Shown here one piece after another: positions 7,326-17,180 of a DNA stretch of 39,450 bases. Numbering within the stretch: position 1 is the stretch's first letter; each line of letters starts with the position of its first letter. A model generated the notes under the pieces. The model was not told where the DNA came from and did not search any database. It worked only from the letters and a program-made list of their open reading frames with translations. The position numbers and the translations under genes were made by a program. Source of the stretch: Candidatus Phytoplasma pruni (GTDB taxonomy: Bacteria; Bacillota_I; Bacilli_A; Acholeplasmatales; Acholeplasmataceae); assembly GCF_001277135.1 (NCBI RefSeq), contig NZ_LHCF01000005.1, positions 1 to 39,450 on the forward strand. The letters are read 5' to 3'.

Positions 7326-10300
7326 ATGTCTCATAAGTTCGAAGAATTTCTCCAAACCTTAAAAAAACCAGAATTACAACAATTTCAATTACAAGAAGTA
7401 TTGGTAGATCCGTCCCACATTAGTTGGACCTTTTTTGTGACCGCGGAAGAATTCCCTTCTGAAGCTGCGCTTTTAGATGAATTCCGTAAACATTTACAAG
7501 AATTTATTAAAGTTCATACTGAAGAAAGCGTGAAAAACATGTCTTGTCATGTGCGTTATGAATTCCACCATTTTAACTATTTAAAAGATGAAAAAGTCTG
7601 GGAAAAACAATTCCAATATATTTTGCAAAAGAAAAAAACAGAAGCCAACGAGTCTTTTTTAGATCTTTTAAATTCTACGCCGACTATCTCTTGGGAAGAG
7701 AAAAAAGCCGTCTTTCGCTTAAATCCGATTCTTTTAAAATATTTCCATCGAACTGATATTTTAAAGGAATTAAACACTTTTTTTATCCACCGTTATGGCA
7801 TAGATTTAGAATTTATAACGGAATATCCAGATCTTTTAGTTCTATCAGAGTTAAAAAAACCTACTATAGGTGGTTTTAATAATCTAGATAAGGACGAATT
7901 AACTTCTGAAGAAAAATTTAAAATTAATTTAATTAATATTATCGCTCAAAAGCAGGAAAACGAAATATATAAGATTTTGGATCAAACGCCTTTGATTGAT
8001 GTAGAGAATAAAACTTGTGAGTTTGATTTCCCTCCTTATTTAAAAAATACTCTTACTCAACTGGATCTTCTGCCAAGTTTGCAAAAATTATTTGAAGAAG
8101 AACACCAATGTTTTTACCAATTCCGTAATAAAGGTGATGTAATGGCTGAAAAAAGACAGCAACAATGGGATCATAACGGGTTACCTTTAATTTCTTTTAA
8201 AGATATTCCGGTTAAAAACAGCGATTTAAAAACCTTTAAAAAAATAATCCCGCATTTAGGGTTAAAGGTTATGTGCAACAAGTGACCGAATCACCTATTA
8301 AAAATAACCAAAGCGTTTTAATTAAGTTTTTTTTATTAGACCCCGAAACCAAACAAGATTCTATCGAATATAAAAGTTTTTTTAACCAAAGTTATAAAGG
8401 TCAAACTAACACTTTTTACTCTCAAATTCAAAAAGATTTTCAAGAAGGTGTTTTAGTAGAAATAGAAACTTTTGTTGATTTTAACGCTAAAAACCAAGAA
8501 TACTATTTTAATTTTACTCCTAAAAATGGGACTCCTAAATATCAAATTCTAGATAATGTGCCTTTGATGTACCAAAGACAAGATGATTATCCAGATAAAA
8601 AAAGAATTGAATTTCACCTCCATACGAAAATGTCTAATTTAGACGCGGTAACGAGTGTGAAAGATTATCTTGATATAGCTGAAAAATGGGGTCATGAAGC
8701 GCTTGCTTTTACCGATCATAACGGAGTTTATGCTTTTCCAGAAATAGAAAAACATCTGCGTGGTAAAAAAATAAAACCTATTTTAGGGGCTGAATTCGAT
8801 TTTATTGCGGAAAAACCCCTTTATATCACTAACCAAGAACAATACCCCCAATTTCCTGATTTTATCTTAAAAAACCATAAATACGTTGTTTTTGATTTAG
8901 AAACAACAGGTTTTTCTAAAATAAGAGATAAAATTATTGAAATATCGGCTGTGAGGATTGAAAATGGCAAAATCACAGAAGAAATGTTTGATGAATTAGT
9001 AGATCCACAAACCAAATTAAACCCAAGAATTGAAGAGATTACTCAAATTACGAACCAAGATTTAGAGGGCAAACCCACTATTGATGCAATTTTGCCGCAG
9101 TTTTTAGATTTTGCTAAAGGTTATACTTTAATCGCTCATAACGCCTCTTTTGATATGGATTTCTTATTGGAAAACGTGAAAAGATTAGGTCTTTCTTATG
9201 AACCTCAACCTGTGATAGATACTATGCCTTTATCGCAAAAATATTTCAAACAATTTTTAAAGTTTTTTTCTTTAAAAAGATTGGCGAAAGTTTTTAAAGC
9301 TAAACCAACTTTAGAAGGTCATAGTCATAGAGCTTTATATGATTCCGAAACTACCGCTTTGGTTTATATTGAAATGATGAAAAAATTAGAAGAACGAGAA
9401 GTGCTGACTTTTTATGATTTAAAAGGGACAGCTGATACTTTGTTTGAAAGATCTTATCATGTGAATGTTTTAGCGAAAAACCAAACCGGTTACCAAGATT
9501 TATTTTATTTAATTAGTGACGCTTTAACGCAAGATTTTTATAAAAAACCCCGTTTATTGAAATCTAAATTAAACCAACATCGTGAAGGTTTATTAGTCGG
9601 TAGCGGTTGTTTTGATAGTAATGTCTTTGAGACAGCTTTAAACAATAGTGAACAAGATTTAGCAGAAGCGATCGCTTTTTATGATTATATCGAAGTTCAA
9701 CCGCTAAACACCTATAAACATGTGATTTATGACTTAGGTGGCGATGATCCAGAGATTAACGCTCTGTCTATCGTGCAAAATACTTTGTTAAAAATCATTA
9801 ACGAAGCGAGAAAACAAGGTAAAATAATTATTGCGACAGGAGATGTTCATTACCTGCATCAGTATGAAAAAATTTATCGTGAAATATATATTAACGCTAA
9901 ATTAATTGGCGGCGGTTTACATAAATTATCTAAATTTAGCTCTGAAAATTTACCTGATAACCATTTATTAACCACTCAAGAAATGTTGGATGCTTTTAGT
10001 TTTATTGAAGATGAATTATTGAGAAAAGATTTAGTCATTAATAATCCGCATTTATTGAACCAACAAATTGATAAAATTCAAATTTCCCCCCAACAGTTGT
10101 TTTCTCTGCAAGATGATACTTTCGCCCAAAATTTAAAGGTTCCTAGTATTAAGCAAGAAATGAAGGTTTTAATTACGACTCGTATTGAAGCTTTATATGG
10201 CCAAATAGTGCACCCTTTAATTCAAGAAAGAATTGATAAAGAGTTGAAAAGTATTTTAGGAGATGATAACCAAAAAGACGCTAACCAAAACATTACTCCT

Positions 10301-12166
10301 ATTTATTATTTATCTTATTTATTAGTTAAAAAATCAATGGAAGATGGTTATTCAGTAGGTTCTCGTGGTTCGATCGGTTCTTCTATTATTGCTAATGTGT
10401 TAGAAATTACGGAAGTAAATCCTTTAAGACCGCATTATCGTTGTCCCAAATGTCAATACACCGTGATGAAAATGACCGAAGAAGAGAAACAAAAGCCTTT
10501 ATACCAAAAATACCTTAAAAAAGATGATCCTAATGATTATGATATTTTAGAACATACTTATTCTGGATATGATTTACCGGATAAAAAATGTTTCCAATGT
10601 AATGTCAATTTTAGTAAAAACGGACAAGATATTCCTTTTGAAACCTTTTTAGGTTTTGAAGGTAATAAAACCCCAGATATCGATTTAAATTTCGCAGGAG
10701 ATTATCAAAGTAAAGCCCATGATTATATTAAAGAGTTATTAGGGGAAGAACACGTTTTTAGAGCCGGCACCATCCAAACGGTAGCTAAAAGAAACGCTTA
10801 TGGTTATGTAAAAGGTTTTGTCAAAGATAAAGGTTTTGATGAGGAAATACGTGTTTCGGAAATTAGCCGCAGGTCCACGATGATTGAAGGCGTGAAACGT
10901 TCAACAGGTCAACACCCAGGAGGAATCGTAGTAGTTCCCAAAGGGCATAAAATCTATGAAATTACGCCAGTTCAGTATCCTGCTGACGATACGGAATCCA
11001 AATGGAAAACGACTCATTTTGATTACCATTCTTTTGAAAATAATTTATTTAAAATGGATATTTTAGGTCATGATGATCCAATGTTAATTAAATTTTTCAT
11101 GGATTATGTGAAAAAAAATCCTTCTTTATTCCCGTTTGATCGTTATCAAGATATTCCGTTAGATGATATTAAAGTATACGAATTATTCGCTAATAAAGAA
11201 AAGAACAAAACCTCTATCGCTGTGCCTGAATTTGGTACTAATTTCGTTATCGCGATGTTAAAAGATATTTATGACAAAGAGAAAAAAACTTTTAATTTCT
11301 CTACTTTAGTGAAAGTATCAGGTTTATCGCACGGAACGAATGTTTGGACTCAAAATGCGAAAGATATTTTAGCGGGTAAAGGTGATTTTCAAGAAGATAT
11401 CAAGAAAAAAATTTCTTTTGACGAAGTGATCGCTTGTCGTGATGAAATTATGAATACTTTAATCGAAAAAGGTGTTGATGCTTTACAAGCTTTTGATATC
11501 ATGGAGTTTGTCCGCAAAGGCAAGCCTCATACTCATCCCCAAGAATGGGAAAAATTAATCTCTCCCGTAGAAGCTACAATACCGCAATGGTATTTAAAAT
11601 CTTTAACCAAAATAAAATACCTTTTTCCGAAAGCACATGCTGCGGCTTATGTTTTAATGGCGATGAGAATCGCTTGGTTTAAAGTCAATCATCCTTTATT
11701 GTTTTATAGTGGTTATTTCTCCAAAAGAGCCGATCAATTCGATTATAATGTCATGTTAAAAACAGCACCCGAAATTGAGAAAGAATTGAGACAAGCGGAT
11801 AAAAATCCTGATGATGGACAAATCACTATGAAAAAAACCGTTAAAAACGAATTAACCGCGAAAGAACAAAGCCGCATTAACACTTTAAAAAATGCTTATG
11901 AAATGGTCCAATTAGGTTATCAATTTTTACCGATTGATTTGAATAAATCAGAAGCAAACGAATTTGTGATTGAAAATGATAAAGCTTTAAGAATGCCTTT
12001 TGTGGCTATTGATGGTTTAGGGCAAGTAGCGGCGGATAACATTGTGATGAACCGTAAAGAAAAATTATTCACTCAAGATGATTTTGTCAAAAGAGTGAAA
12101 ATTAATAAAACTATTTTGAAAAAGTTTAAAGACGAAATGATAATCGAAAGATTACCAGAAGAATAA
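7326..12166 (+). CDS. polC: DNA polymerase III alpha subunit, PolC type, with one apparent frameshift
   Basis: Replicative polymerase of Gram-positive type with built-in proofreading. Two frames make up the gene: ATG 7326 to 8285 and an overlapping frame that ends at 12166. One extra A in the A7 run at 8238-8244 joins them into about 1613 residues (FKKNNPAFRVKGYV at the joint); GYVxxxT is where the OB-fold domain starts in PolC. In joined numbering: two N-terminal DnaA-N-like units (about 110-165 and 211-266); OB fold from about 313; PHP domain with HLHTK at 431-435; DEDD exonuclease with FDLETTG at 523-529, then HNASFDMDFL and HRALYDSETT; palm with GSRGSIGSS near 1011 and PDIDLNF near 1117; a Cys-rich zinc module (CPKC ... 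CFQC) between them; then the HPGG and KAHAAAYVLMAMR segments. The gene is essential in all known relatives, so a true loss is unlikely. The second frame could also start at GTG 8273, with AAAGG just upstream. Confidence 0.92.
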
Positions 12167-12177
12167 ATGATTTAAGT

Positions 12178-12253
12178 TTAGATTTAAAACCAAAATATGT
12201 TATAATAATGATAGATTATATAATATTTGAATATATTTTTATTATGATATAAT
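12178..12253 (+). promoter_or_regulatory. Three tandem TATAAT boxes upstream of the NADH oxidase gene
   Basis: TATAAT occurs at 12201-12206, 12219-12224 and 12248-12253. The first has TTTAGA at 12178-12183 exactly 17 bases upstream; the other two have no convincing -35. In AT-rich DNA some may be chance, but at least one promoter is expected here. Confidence 0.5.
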
Positions 12254-12378
12254 TATTATGTAAAAGTTTTTTAAATGTTATTTATTTTTGTTGTTCAAGA
12301 TTTTTTAGGAAGCAATAAACGATGTAAAATAAATTAAGGTGTGGTTTTCAATAAAAATAATTATAAGGTAGGTTTTTC

Positions 12379-13719
12379 ATGTTAAAAGTTATTGTTATAG
12401 GGTGTACTCATTCAGGAACTGCTGCGGTTAAAACCATTAAAAAAAATTATAGCGATGTTGATGTAACTGTTTATGAGAGAAACGATACAGTTTCCTTCCT
12501 TTCTTGCGGAATAGCTTTATATATTGGCGGAGTTGTTCAAGATAGAAGAGGGTTATTTTATTCCAACCCAGATGAATTAACACAAATGGGCGCTAATGTC
12601 AATTTAGAACACGAAGTTTTAAAAGTGGATTTTGATAAAAAAGAAATCGTTGTTAAAAACTTAAAAACTAACGAAGAGTTTGTGGATCGTTTTGATAAGT
12701 TAGTGTTATCTACTGGTTCTTGGCCAGTTATTCCTCGCTTAGACGGAATGGATTCTAAAAATTTATTATTATCCAAAAACTTTGCCCACGCCAACGAAAT
12801 TATTGAATACGCTACTGGCGTGAAAAAAATTACTGTTGTGGGTGCTGGTTATATTGGTGTTGAATTAGCGGAATCTTTCTCTCATCAAGGTAAAGAAGTA
12901 GTGTTGATTGATGCGGAAGAAAGAATCATGTCTAAATACTTAGATAAAGAATTTACTGATTTAGCTCAAGACGCTTTTACTAAAAATAACGTTAAATTGG
13001 CTTTAGGACAAAGAGTTTCTAAATTAGAAACTTCTAATGGGTTAATTACTCACGTACACACCGATAAAGAAGTTTTTGAAACAGAAATGGTTATTATGTG
13101 TATTAGTTTCATTCCGAACACTAAATTAGTGAGCCATGGATTAAAAACGTCTCCTAATGGCGCTTTAGTAGTTAATGAATACTTGCAAACTTCTAATTCA
13201 GATGTTTATGCTTGTGGCGACTGTGTTAATATTTATTATAACCCGACACAAGAATCTAAATATATTCCTTTAGCGACTAACGCTGTTAGAATGGGAACTT
13301 TAATAGGAATGAACATTACAGAAAATAAACATAAATATTTAGGCACTCAAGGTACTAGTGGTATTAAAATCTATGATTTAAACATCTCTTCTACTGGTTT
13401 AACTGAAAATATGGCTAAATTATTAGGTTTAAATTATGCTGCTGTAACGATCAGAGACGCTAACAGACCTGAATTTATGCCGGATTACGAATCAGCTTTA
13501 TTAAAAGTAGTTTTTGATAAAAAAACACGTAATATCTTAGGCGGACAGATTTTATCTAAAGCTGACTTAACAGAAAAAATGAATACTTTAAGCGTATGTA
13601 TTCAAAAAAATATGACTATTGATGAATTAGCGTTTGTAGATTTCTTTTTCCACCCTCATTTCAACAAACCTTGGAGTTTGTTAAACCTAGCGGGCTTGAA
13701 ATCTTTAGAAATTAAATAA
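12379..13719 (+). CDS. nox: NADH oxidase / CoA-disulfide reductase family flavoprotein
   Basis: 446 residues, full length for the family of single-cysteine pyridine nucleotide-disulfide oxidoreductases. The N-terminal FAD fold reads VIVIGCTHSGTAA, with His11 and the redox-active Cys43 in SFLSCGIALYIGG, the signature of H2O-forming NADH oxidases. The NAD-binding fold is VVGAGYIGVELAE (about residue 153), and the second FAD motif is SDVYACGDC. The dimerisation domain closes the protein. It reoxidises NADH, which the malic enzyme of this window would produce, and consumes oxygen; sodA lies nearby. An AAGGTAGG ribosome-binding site precedes ATG 12379. CoA-disulfide reductase is the close alternative and cannot be excluded from sequence alone. 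Confidence 0.88.
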   Translation: MLKVIVIGCTHSGTAAVKTIKKNYSDVDVTVYERNDTVSFLSCGIALYIGGVVQDRRGLFYSNPDELTQMGANVNLEHEVLKVDFDKKEIVVKNLKTNEEFVDRFDKLVLSTGSWPVIPRLDGMDSKNLLLSKNFAHANEIIEYATGVKKITVVGAGYIGVELAESFSHQGKEVVLIDAEERIMSKYLDKEFTDLAQDAFTKNNVKLALGQRVSKLETSNGLITHVHTDKEVFETEMVIMCISFIPNTKLVSHGLKTSPNGALVVNEYLQTSNSDVYACGDCVNIYYNPTQESKYIPLATNAVRMGTLIGMNITENKHKYLGTQGTSGIKIYDLNISSTGLTENMAKLLGLNYAAVTIRDANRPEFMPDYESALLKVVFDKKTRNILGGQILSKADLTEKMNTLSVCIQKNMTIDELAFVDFFFHPHFNKPWSLLNLAGLKSLEIK

Positions 13720-13760
13720 TATCCGTAATAACCTCAACTAGAAAGAAACTAACAAAATAT

Positions 13761-14030
13761 ATGTTTTTTATCTTTTTTAAAAAGATTTTTCTTTACTTAT
13801 TAATTTTTTTAATAGGCAGTTTAGGAGGAGCTTTGTTTTATAAAAAAGCTCAAACTAACGAACCGTCTTTTTTAACTAAAAAAAGGATAGATATTGTTAG
13901 TAATCAAATTAAGAACCAAATTGGTTTTCAAACTAACACTAACGAACCAAGCTTTAATTTGTATCACGAAATGTTGCATCATTGGTTAATCGCGATCAAC
14001 GAAGTAGATAAACAATTTTTTACTAAATAA
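13761..14030 (+). CDS. Small membrane-anchored or secreted protein with a duplicated TNEPSF motif
   Basis: 89 residues. An N-terminal helix (IFLYLLIFLIGSLGGALFY, about residues 9-27) follows two lysines, so it looks like a signal peptide or anchor. The remaining 62 residues are polar and contain the hexapeptide TNEPSF twice (about residues 32-37 and 61-66), then a His-rich stretch (YHEMLHHWLIAINEV). I do not recognise the family. It starts 41 bases after the NADH oxidase stop and could share its transcript. There is no strong ribosome-binding site. A small anchored protein exposed outside the cell is the likeliest reading; a secreted effector is possible but unsupported. Confidence 0.6.
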   Translation: MFFIFFKKIFLYLLIFLIGSLGGALFYKKAQTNEPSFLTKKRIDIVSNQIKNQIGFQTNTNEPSFNLYHEMLHHWLIAINEVDKQFFTK

Positions 14031-14194
14031 GAAAAAGAAAGTTTTTTCAACAGATAAAATAAGCGGTTGAAAGATAACTTTGGGCTAAATTAATAAATTA
14101 TTGTTATTATTGATAATTATTAAGTTAGTCCAAAGTTTCTTTATAAGTTGTTTTAACATCATTTTTTGGAAAAACCTCTTTTTATTGATCTTAG

Positions 14195-14225
14195 AAAGGT
14201 TTTAAACTAACTTTAAACCTTTTTA
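14195..14225 (+). terminator. Putative terminator upstream of sodA
   Basis: AAAGGTTTTAAA and TTTAAACCTTT pair with one bulged T over a 5-base loop, followed by a short T-run. Confidence 0.55.
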
Positions 14226-14280
14226 TCGAAAGAAACTCCAAAATTTCTTAATTACCCCTTTTTAGTATTTATAAAAGTGT

Positions 14281-14286
14281 TATAAT
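14281..14286 (+). promoter_or_regulatory. Probable -10 box of the sodA-nusB unit
   Basis: TATAAT lies 100 bases before the sodA start, after two hairpins that would stop upstream transcription. No good -35 is visible at the right distance. Confidence 0.45.
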
Positions 14287-14385
14287 GTTTAATGAAGAAT
14301 CTTTTATTATGATATCATTTAAAAGTCAACTAAATCTTTACCAAGAAATTGGTCAATTTAAAAAAGGAGAATTTGGATTAAGATT

Positions 14386-15006
14386 ATGAAAAAATATCAA
14401 TTACCTCAATTACCTTATGATTACGACGTTTTAGAACCTTTCATTGATACTAAAACAATGGAAATACATCATCAAAAACATCATCAAGCTTATGTCAACA
14501 ACTTAAATATTGTTTTAGAAAAATATCCACAAATTAACGCTGATTTAGAGGTTTTATTAAAAGATTTATCTTTAGTACCTGAAGAAGCAAGGACGGCTGT
14601 TAGAAATAACGGCGGCGGACATTATAATCATTCCTTTTTTTGGCAAATTTTACAAGTTAATAATGGTGCTCAACCTATTGGTAAATTAAAAGAATGGATC
14701 GAACGTGATTATCAGAGTGTCGAAAATTTAAAAGACCAAATAGCTTTAAAAGCAAAAACTGTTTTTGGTAGTGGTTGGGCTTGGTTAATTTTAAACCACC
14801 ATCAGAAATTAGAAGTAGTTAGTACAGCTAACCAAGATACGGTTTTAAATTTAGGCTATCCTCTTTTAGGGATAGATGTTTGGGAACATGCTTATTATTT
14901 GCATTATCAAAATCGTCGCCCAGATTACATAGAAGCTTTTTATAATGTCGTTAATTGGCAACAAGTGGCTAAAAATTTAGAAGAAGCTTTGTTGAAAAAA
15001 CAATGA
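14386..15006 (+). CDS. sodA: Superoxide dismutase, Mn/Fe type
   Basis: Converts superoxide to oxygen and hydrogen peroxide in the cytoplasm. 206 residues, standard length. The start LPQLPYDYDVLEPFIDTKTM is close to the family consensus. All four metal ligands are present: His28 (EIHHQKHH), His82 (GGHYNHSFFW), Asp164 and His168 (DVWEHAYYLHY). Manganese seems likelier than iron from the overall pattern, but this cannot be settled here. AAGGAG at 14364-14369 is rather far (16 bases) from ATG 14386; GGATTA is closer. The stop TGA overlaps the nusB start (ATGA), so the two genes are translationally coupled. It may be useful against host oxidative bursts and NADH oxidase side products. Confidence 0.95.
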   Translation: MKKYQLPQLPYDYDVLEPFIDTKTMEIHHQKHHQAYVNNLNIVLEKYPQINADLEVLLKDLSLVPEEARTAVRNNGGGHYNHSFFWQILQVNNGAQPIGKLKEWIERDYQSVENLKDQIALKAKTVFGSGWAWLILNHHQKLEVVSTANQDTVLNLGYPLLGIDVWEHAYYLHYQNRRPDYIEAFYNVVNWQQVAKNLEEALLKKQ

Positions 15007-15452
15007 TAAATCCACAAACTAATTTGCATTACCACCAAATATATATGTTTCCTAAAAAGATGAAAGAACTAAGGGTCAAAATCATTAATAATTTATATCA
15101 ATATGATTTTTATCACAATGAACTTCAAGTCAAAAACCCTAATGTTAACGAAAAGATCGTTCTTGTGGAACAATTAATTAATAATATTGTTTTAATCGAT
15201 AATATTATTCAAAAAAACTTATACGATTATACTTTAGATAGATTGAATAAAGTTGATAAAGCTATTATTCGTTTAGCTACTTTCGAATTAATGGAAAAAA
15301 AACTGTCTCATAGAATTATTATTAACGAAGCGATTGAATTAACTAAAGAATATTCTTCTTTAAACAATAATAAACAATATAAGTTCAACAATAAGCTTTT
15401 GCAACTTATTTATGAATACCTTGACAGCAATACCTATAAAAAGAGCTTTTAA
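15003..15452 (+). CDS. nusB: Transcription antitermination factor NusB
   Basis: 149 residues. The all-helical NusB fold is recognisable from the C-terminal part: DYTLDRLNKVDKAIIRLATF and then the INEAIELTKEYSS segment, matching the family pattern DRL..D..ILRLA.YEL...INEAVELAK. NusB binds boxA RNA with NusE (S10) and supports rRNA antitermination. Its ATG overlaps the sodA stop by four bases, an unusual partner for nusB. The N-terminal part is more divergent and rich in Asn and Tyr, as often in AT-rich genomes. A strong terminator overlaps its stop codon. Confidence 0.85.
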   Translation: MINPQTNLHYHQIYMFPKKMKELRVKIINNLYQYDFYHNELQVKNPNVNEKIVLVEQLINNIVLIDNIIQKNLYDYTLDRLNKVDKAIIRLATFELMEKKLSHRIIINEAIELTKEYSSLNNNKQYKFNNKLLQLIYEYLDSNTYKKSF

Positions 15453-15470
15453 AATAAAAGCTCGTTTTTT
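15443..15470 (+). terminator. Rho-independent terminator of sodA-nusB
   Basis: GAGCTTTTA (15443-15451) and TAAAAGCTC (15455-15463) form a perfect 9-bp stem with a 3-base loop, then G and six T. The stem includes the nusB stop codon. Confidence 0.92.
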
Positions 15471-15595
15471 ATGTCTTATGTTAATTTTTTTTAAAAAAGA
15501 AGAGTTGTCTTAAAAAAATATGTTTTCTTTTGGTTCTGAATGGTTTTTGTTCTTAACAGATTCAAAGCCATCCTTAACTTTTCAAAAAGCTATAA

Positions 15596-15799
15596 ATGGC
15601 TAAAATAGGAACCAATGAAAAAACTAAGATAGCTAGAAAAATTACTAAATTAGTAACAGTAAACAATTTAGTTTTTTTCATTACTATTGGTGTTTTATTA
15701 TTTTTTTTAGTTTTGGCGGATTTTTTTTATTGTTTTTTTTCATGGAATTCTCTTTTCTTCATTGTTTATTTAGATCCCTCAAAAAGATCTATTTATTAA
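15596..15799 (+). CDS. Small hypothetical membrane protein
   Basis: 67 residues. The first 20 residues are polar and basic (MAKIGTNEKTKIARKITKLV), followed by one or two hydrophobic helices (NLVFFITIGVLLFFLVLADFF and a less certain second). I do not recognise it. The coding part passes two T8 runs (around 15720-15740), so the C-terminal half may be out of frame with the original. No clear ribosome-binding site precedes ATG 15596. It may be a fragment. Confidence 0.4.
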   Translation: MAKIGTNEKTKIARKITKLVTVNNLVFFITIGVLLFFLVLADFFYCFFSWNSLFFIVYLDPSKRSIY

Positions 15800-15907
15800 T
15801 ATTTTAAAGGAAAAACACTAAAAAAATACTTTTTATTTTATTTTTTTATTTTCGTTGGTTTAAAGACGGAAAATATTTATGTTATTACAAAAGAAAGGGT
15901 TGAAATA

Positions 15908-17180
15908 ATGCAGACCTATCTTCAAGACAAATTAAAATTATTAAAATTTAAAACTATTACTCCGATACAAAAAAAATTTTTTGAGGAGTTTGATAAACCT
16001 TTTAACTTAGTAGGGATCGCTCCTACAGGAACAGGTAAAACACACGCTTATTTATTGCCTATTTTAAGCAAAATAGACTGGAATAAAAACATGATTCAAG
16101 CGGTGATAGTTGTTCCTACTAATGAGCTTGTTTTTCAAGTTTTTAATATGTTAAAAGAAATTGAAAAACAAAATTCTAAAGTAAAGATTTTTTACGGTGG
16201 AATGGATAAACAAAAAATACTCTCTAGTTTGGAAAAAAAAACAACCTCCTGTGGTGATCACTACTTTAAGTAAGTTAAGCGAATATACCCAAACTTTAAA
16301 CAAATTAAATATTTTTAAAGCTGCTTATTTAGTGTTAGATGAAGCGGATATGTTATTTGATCAAGAATCTTTAAATTGGTTAGATCCTTTATTGGTTAAA
16401 TGGCGACCTAAAATATTATTATTTTCTGCTTCTATCACACCCGCTATGAAACCTTTCATTAATAAATATTTCGGCAAATCTTTATTTTTAGATGTTAATT
16501 CAGAACAAAAAATAAATTTAAAATATTACGCTTTAGAAAGTTCTTCTGATAAAAGAATCAATAATTTGGTTCATTTTTCTAAAACTTTAAACCCCTTTTT
16601 AGCCTTAATTTTTGTTTCTCATAAAAAAGACCAATTTATGGTTTATGAAGGCTTAAAAGAAGCTAATTTAAATGTTTTAAACTTTTCTTCTGATTTATCA
16701 GTTAAACAAAGAAAACAACATATGGCTGAAATTAAAAAAATGAAATATCAATATATTATTTCTAGTGATTTAACCGCTAGAGGGCTAGACTTAGATATTA
16801 CTTGGGTAATTCATTATGATTTGCCGAGCCGTAATTTAGAGTTTTTCCAACACCGTAGCGGTCGTACAGGTAGAATGGGCAAAGACGGTAACGTTTTAGT
16901 GATTTATAACGAGAAAGATAAAACTTCCTTGGATAAAATTAAAAAACTTAATGATATTGTTTTTCATAATATTACTTTAACTAAAACAGGTTTCCAAGAA
17001 GAAGTTAAAAAAGAAGTTCGTCCTAAGAAACAAACTTCTAATAATAAAATTAATCTTTCCTACAATAAATACAATTTTTATAAAAAAAATGATAAAATGA
17101 GTTTTCCTAATAAAAATGGTAAAAAAAATAACCCTCATTTTTCCAAAAGAAGAGATAAAAAAAATGATAAAAATAGGTAG
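15908..17180 (+). CDS. DEAD-box RNA helicase, with one apparent frameshift
   Basis: ATP-dependent RNA helicase for ribosome assembly or mRNA turnover. The first frame (ATG 15908 to 16273) carries the Q-motif region TPIQKKFF, motif I APTGTGKT (residues 38-45) and motif Ia VVPTNELVFQV. The second frame (to 17180) carries motif II LDEADMLFD, motif III SAS, motif V TARGLDLD and motif VI HRSGRTGRMG, then a Lys/Asn-rich tail typical of RNA-binding extensions. The break is in the A9 run at 16233-16241; with one A fewer it reads SSLEKKQPPVVITTLSK and gives about 423 residues, normal for the family. AAAGGG precedes the start. Its 3' end overlaps nfo by 17 bases, so the two are co-transcribed. The exact subfamily is not clear. 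Confidence 0.88.

Larger units (their letters stand above)
14031..14385 (+). other. Intergenic region with two terminator-like hairpins and the sodA promoter
   Basis: No gene seen. AACTTTGGGCTAA (14076-14088) pairs with TTAGTCCAAAGTT (14125-14137), 13 bp with one G-T pair and a 36-base AT-rich loop. A second hairpin, AAAGGTTTTAAA against TTTAAACCTTT (14195-14222), ends in T. A TATAAT at 14281-14286 is the likely -10 of sodA. Confidence 0.65.

Noticed and set aside
17116-17163. Upstream ATG giving nfo 16 more residues
   Set aside because: Endonuclease IV proteins begin at (M)xKIGSHV, which corresponds to ATG 17164 with its own ribosome-binding site.
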